Positions 63,798 to 64,000 of a DNA stretch of 64,000 nt are shown piece by piece. A model generated the notes under the pieces. That model was not told the origin of the DNA. It did not search any database and saw nothing but the letters and a program-made list of their open reading frames with translations. This DNA comes from Bacillota bacterium. Its GTDB lineage: Bacteria > Bacillota > UBA4882 > UBA10575. Position 1 is the stretch's first letter. Each line of letters opens with the position of its first letter. The position numbers and the translations under genes were made by a program. Location: assembly GCA_012837715.1 (NCBI GenBank), contig DUQR01000043.1, positions 46,326-110,325 of the forward strand, in the 5' to 3' direction.

Positions 63798-64000
63798 ATG
63801 CAGGCTGAGTCTAAACTCGTGAAAAGTAAGGGTCTTTGGAGGAAAATTATTAGTAAAAAAAAAGAAGATATTCTTATCTTTGGTGCCGGAGAGGCCGGAA
63901 AAACCGCTTTTAATCGATTGAAGAAAACCGTTAATATTATCGGTTTTTTAGATAATGACAAGGCAAAAGTCGGAAACTTGCTTTTTAAGAAAAAGATATA
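63798..64000 (+). CDS. Start of a nucleotide-binding protein of sugar metabolism (3' end outside window)
   Basis: This frame is missing from the ORF track. It opens with ATG 63798, ten bases after AAGGGG, and stays open to the window end: MQAESKLVKSKGLWRKIISKKKEDILIFGAGEAGKTAFNRLKKTVNIIGFLDNDKAKVGNLLFKKKI. ILIFGAGEAGKTAFNRL and IIGFLDNDKAKVG form a Rossmann-type unit seen at the N-terminus of polysaccharide-cluster enzymes, such as some methyltransferases and epimerases. The rest is not visible. Confidence 0.6.
   Translation, partial: MQAESKLVKSKGLWRKIISKKKEDILIFGAGEAGKTAFNRLKKTVNIIGFLDNDKAKVGNLLFKKKI

Overview
The window is about 64 kb of chromosome from a Gram-positive, spore-forming, flagellated and probably anaerobic Firmicute. 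The evidence is spoIIP, spmA, spmB, sepF, divIVA, whiA, ComFA/ComFC, a cysteine T-box, strong AAGGAGG ribosome binding sites with many TTG and GTG starts, and Rex, acetate kinase and a rubredoxin-like protein. Base composition looks like roughly 50-55% G+C, except for an A+T-rich last kilobase. I cannot name the genus. There are no insertion sequences, prophage genes, CRISPR arrays, tRNAs or rRNAs that I can see.

Layout. 1-5.0 kb: the division cluster yggS-sepF-proC-ylmH-divIVA, meeting a convergent spmA-spmB pair. 5.0-12.7 kb: whiA, then a full lower-glycolysis run gap-pgk-tpiA-gpmI-eno followed by secG. 12.8-17.2 kb: a chemoreceptor with a cysteine-rich tail, ackA, smpB and its partner tmRNA, and an unknown small gene. 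17.2-17.5 kb: a structured gene-free stretch that may hold a small RNA. 17.5-21.7 kb (minus strand): two half-size chromate transporters, transketolase and a pseudouridine synthase. 21.9-25.1 kb: a triple-LysM protein with an arginine tail, a MarR regulator with a rubredoxin-like partner, and azlCD. 25.4-25.8 kb: RNase P RNA. 25.8-30.6 kb (minus): a tandem PII-like protein with a fused DUF1538 transporter, an orphan fabH under a FapR-like site, and a PP-loop enzyme. 31-34.6 kb: a Fur-family regulator, a TtcA-like enzyme, then cysE-cysS under a T-box.

34.6-45.1 kb: a CPBP protease, a tsaC cluster with an in-frame arginine-phosphatase/ribose-5-phosphate isomerase fusion, upp, a TagO/WecA-type transferase, yjbQ, a Ca2+-type P-ATPase, an RseC-like protein and spoIIP. 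45.1-51.9 kb: rex flanked by two related decayed coding fragments, a Gx-transporter-like protein, recD2, comFA and comFC. 52.0-63.2 kb: late flagellar genes (yvyF, flgM, flgN, flgK, flgL, fliW, csrA) running into flagellin glycosylation genes (a Maf/DUF115 protein and a pseudaminic-acid-type pathway). 63.2-64.0 kb: an A+T-rich segment with a short methyltransferase and the start of another gene, probably acquired by transfer.

The best candidates for something new are: the YwlE-RpiB fusion with an intact internal ribosome binding site; the structured 17.2-17.5 kb region with plus-strand terminators and anti-Shine-Dalgarno tracts; the matching decayed fragments around rex; the perfect 18-bp inverted repeat on the csrA stop codon; the fused DUF1538 plus double-PII unit; and several palindromic operators placed on promoters (marR, azlC, fabH, the Fur gene, flgM).
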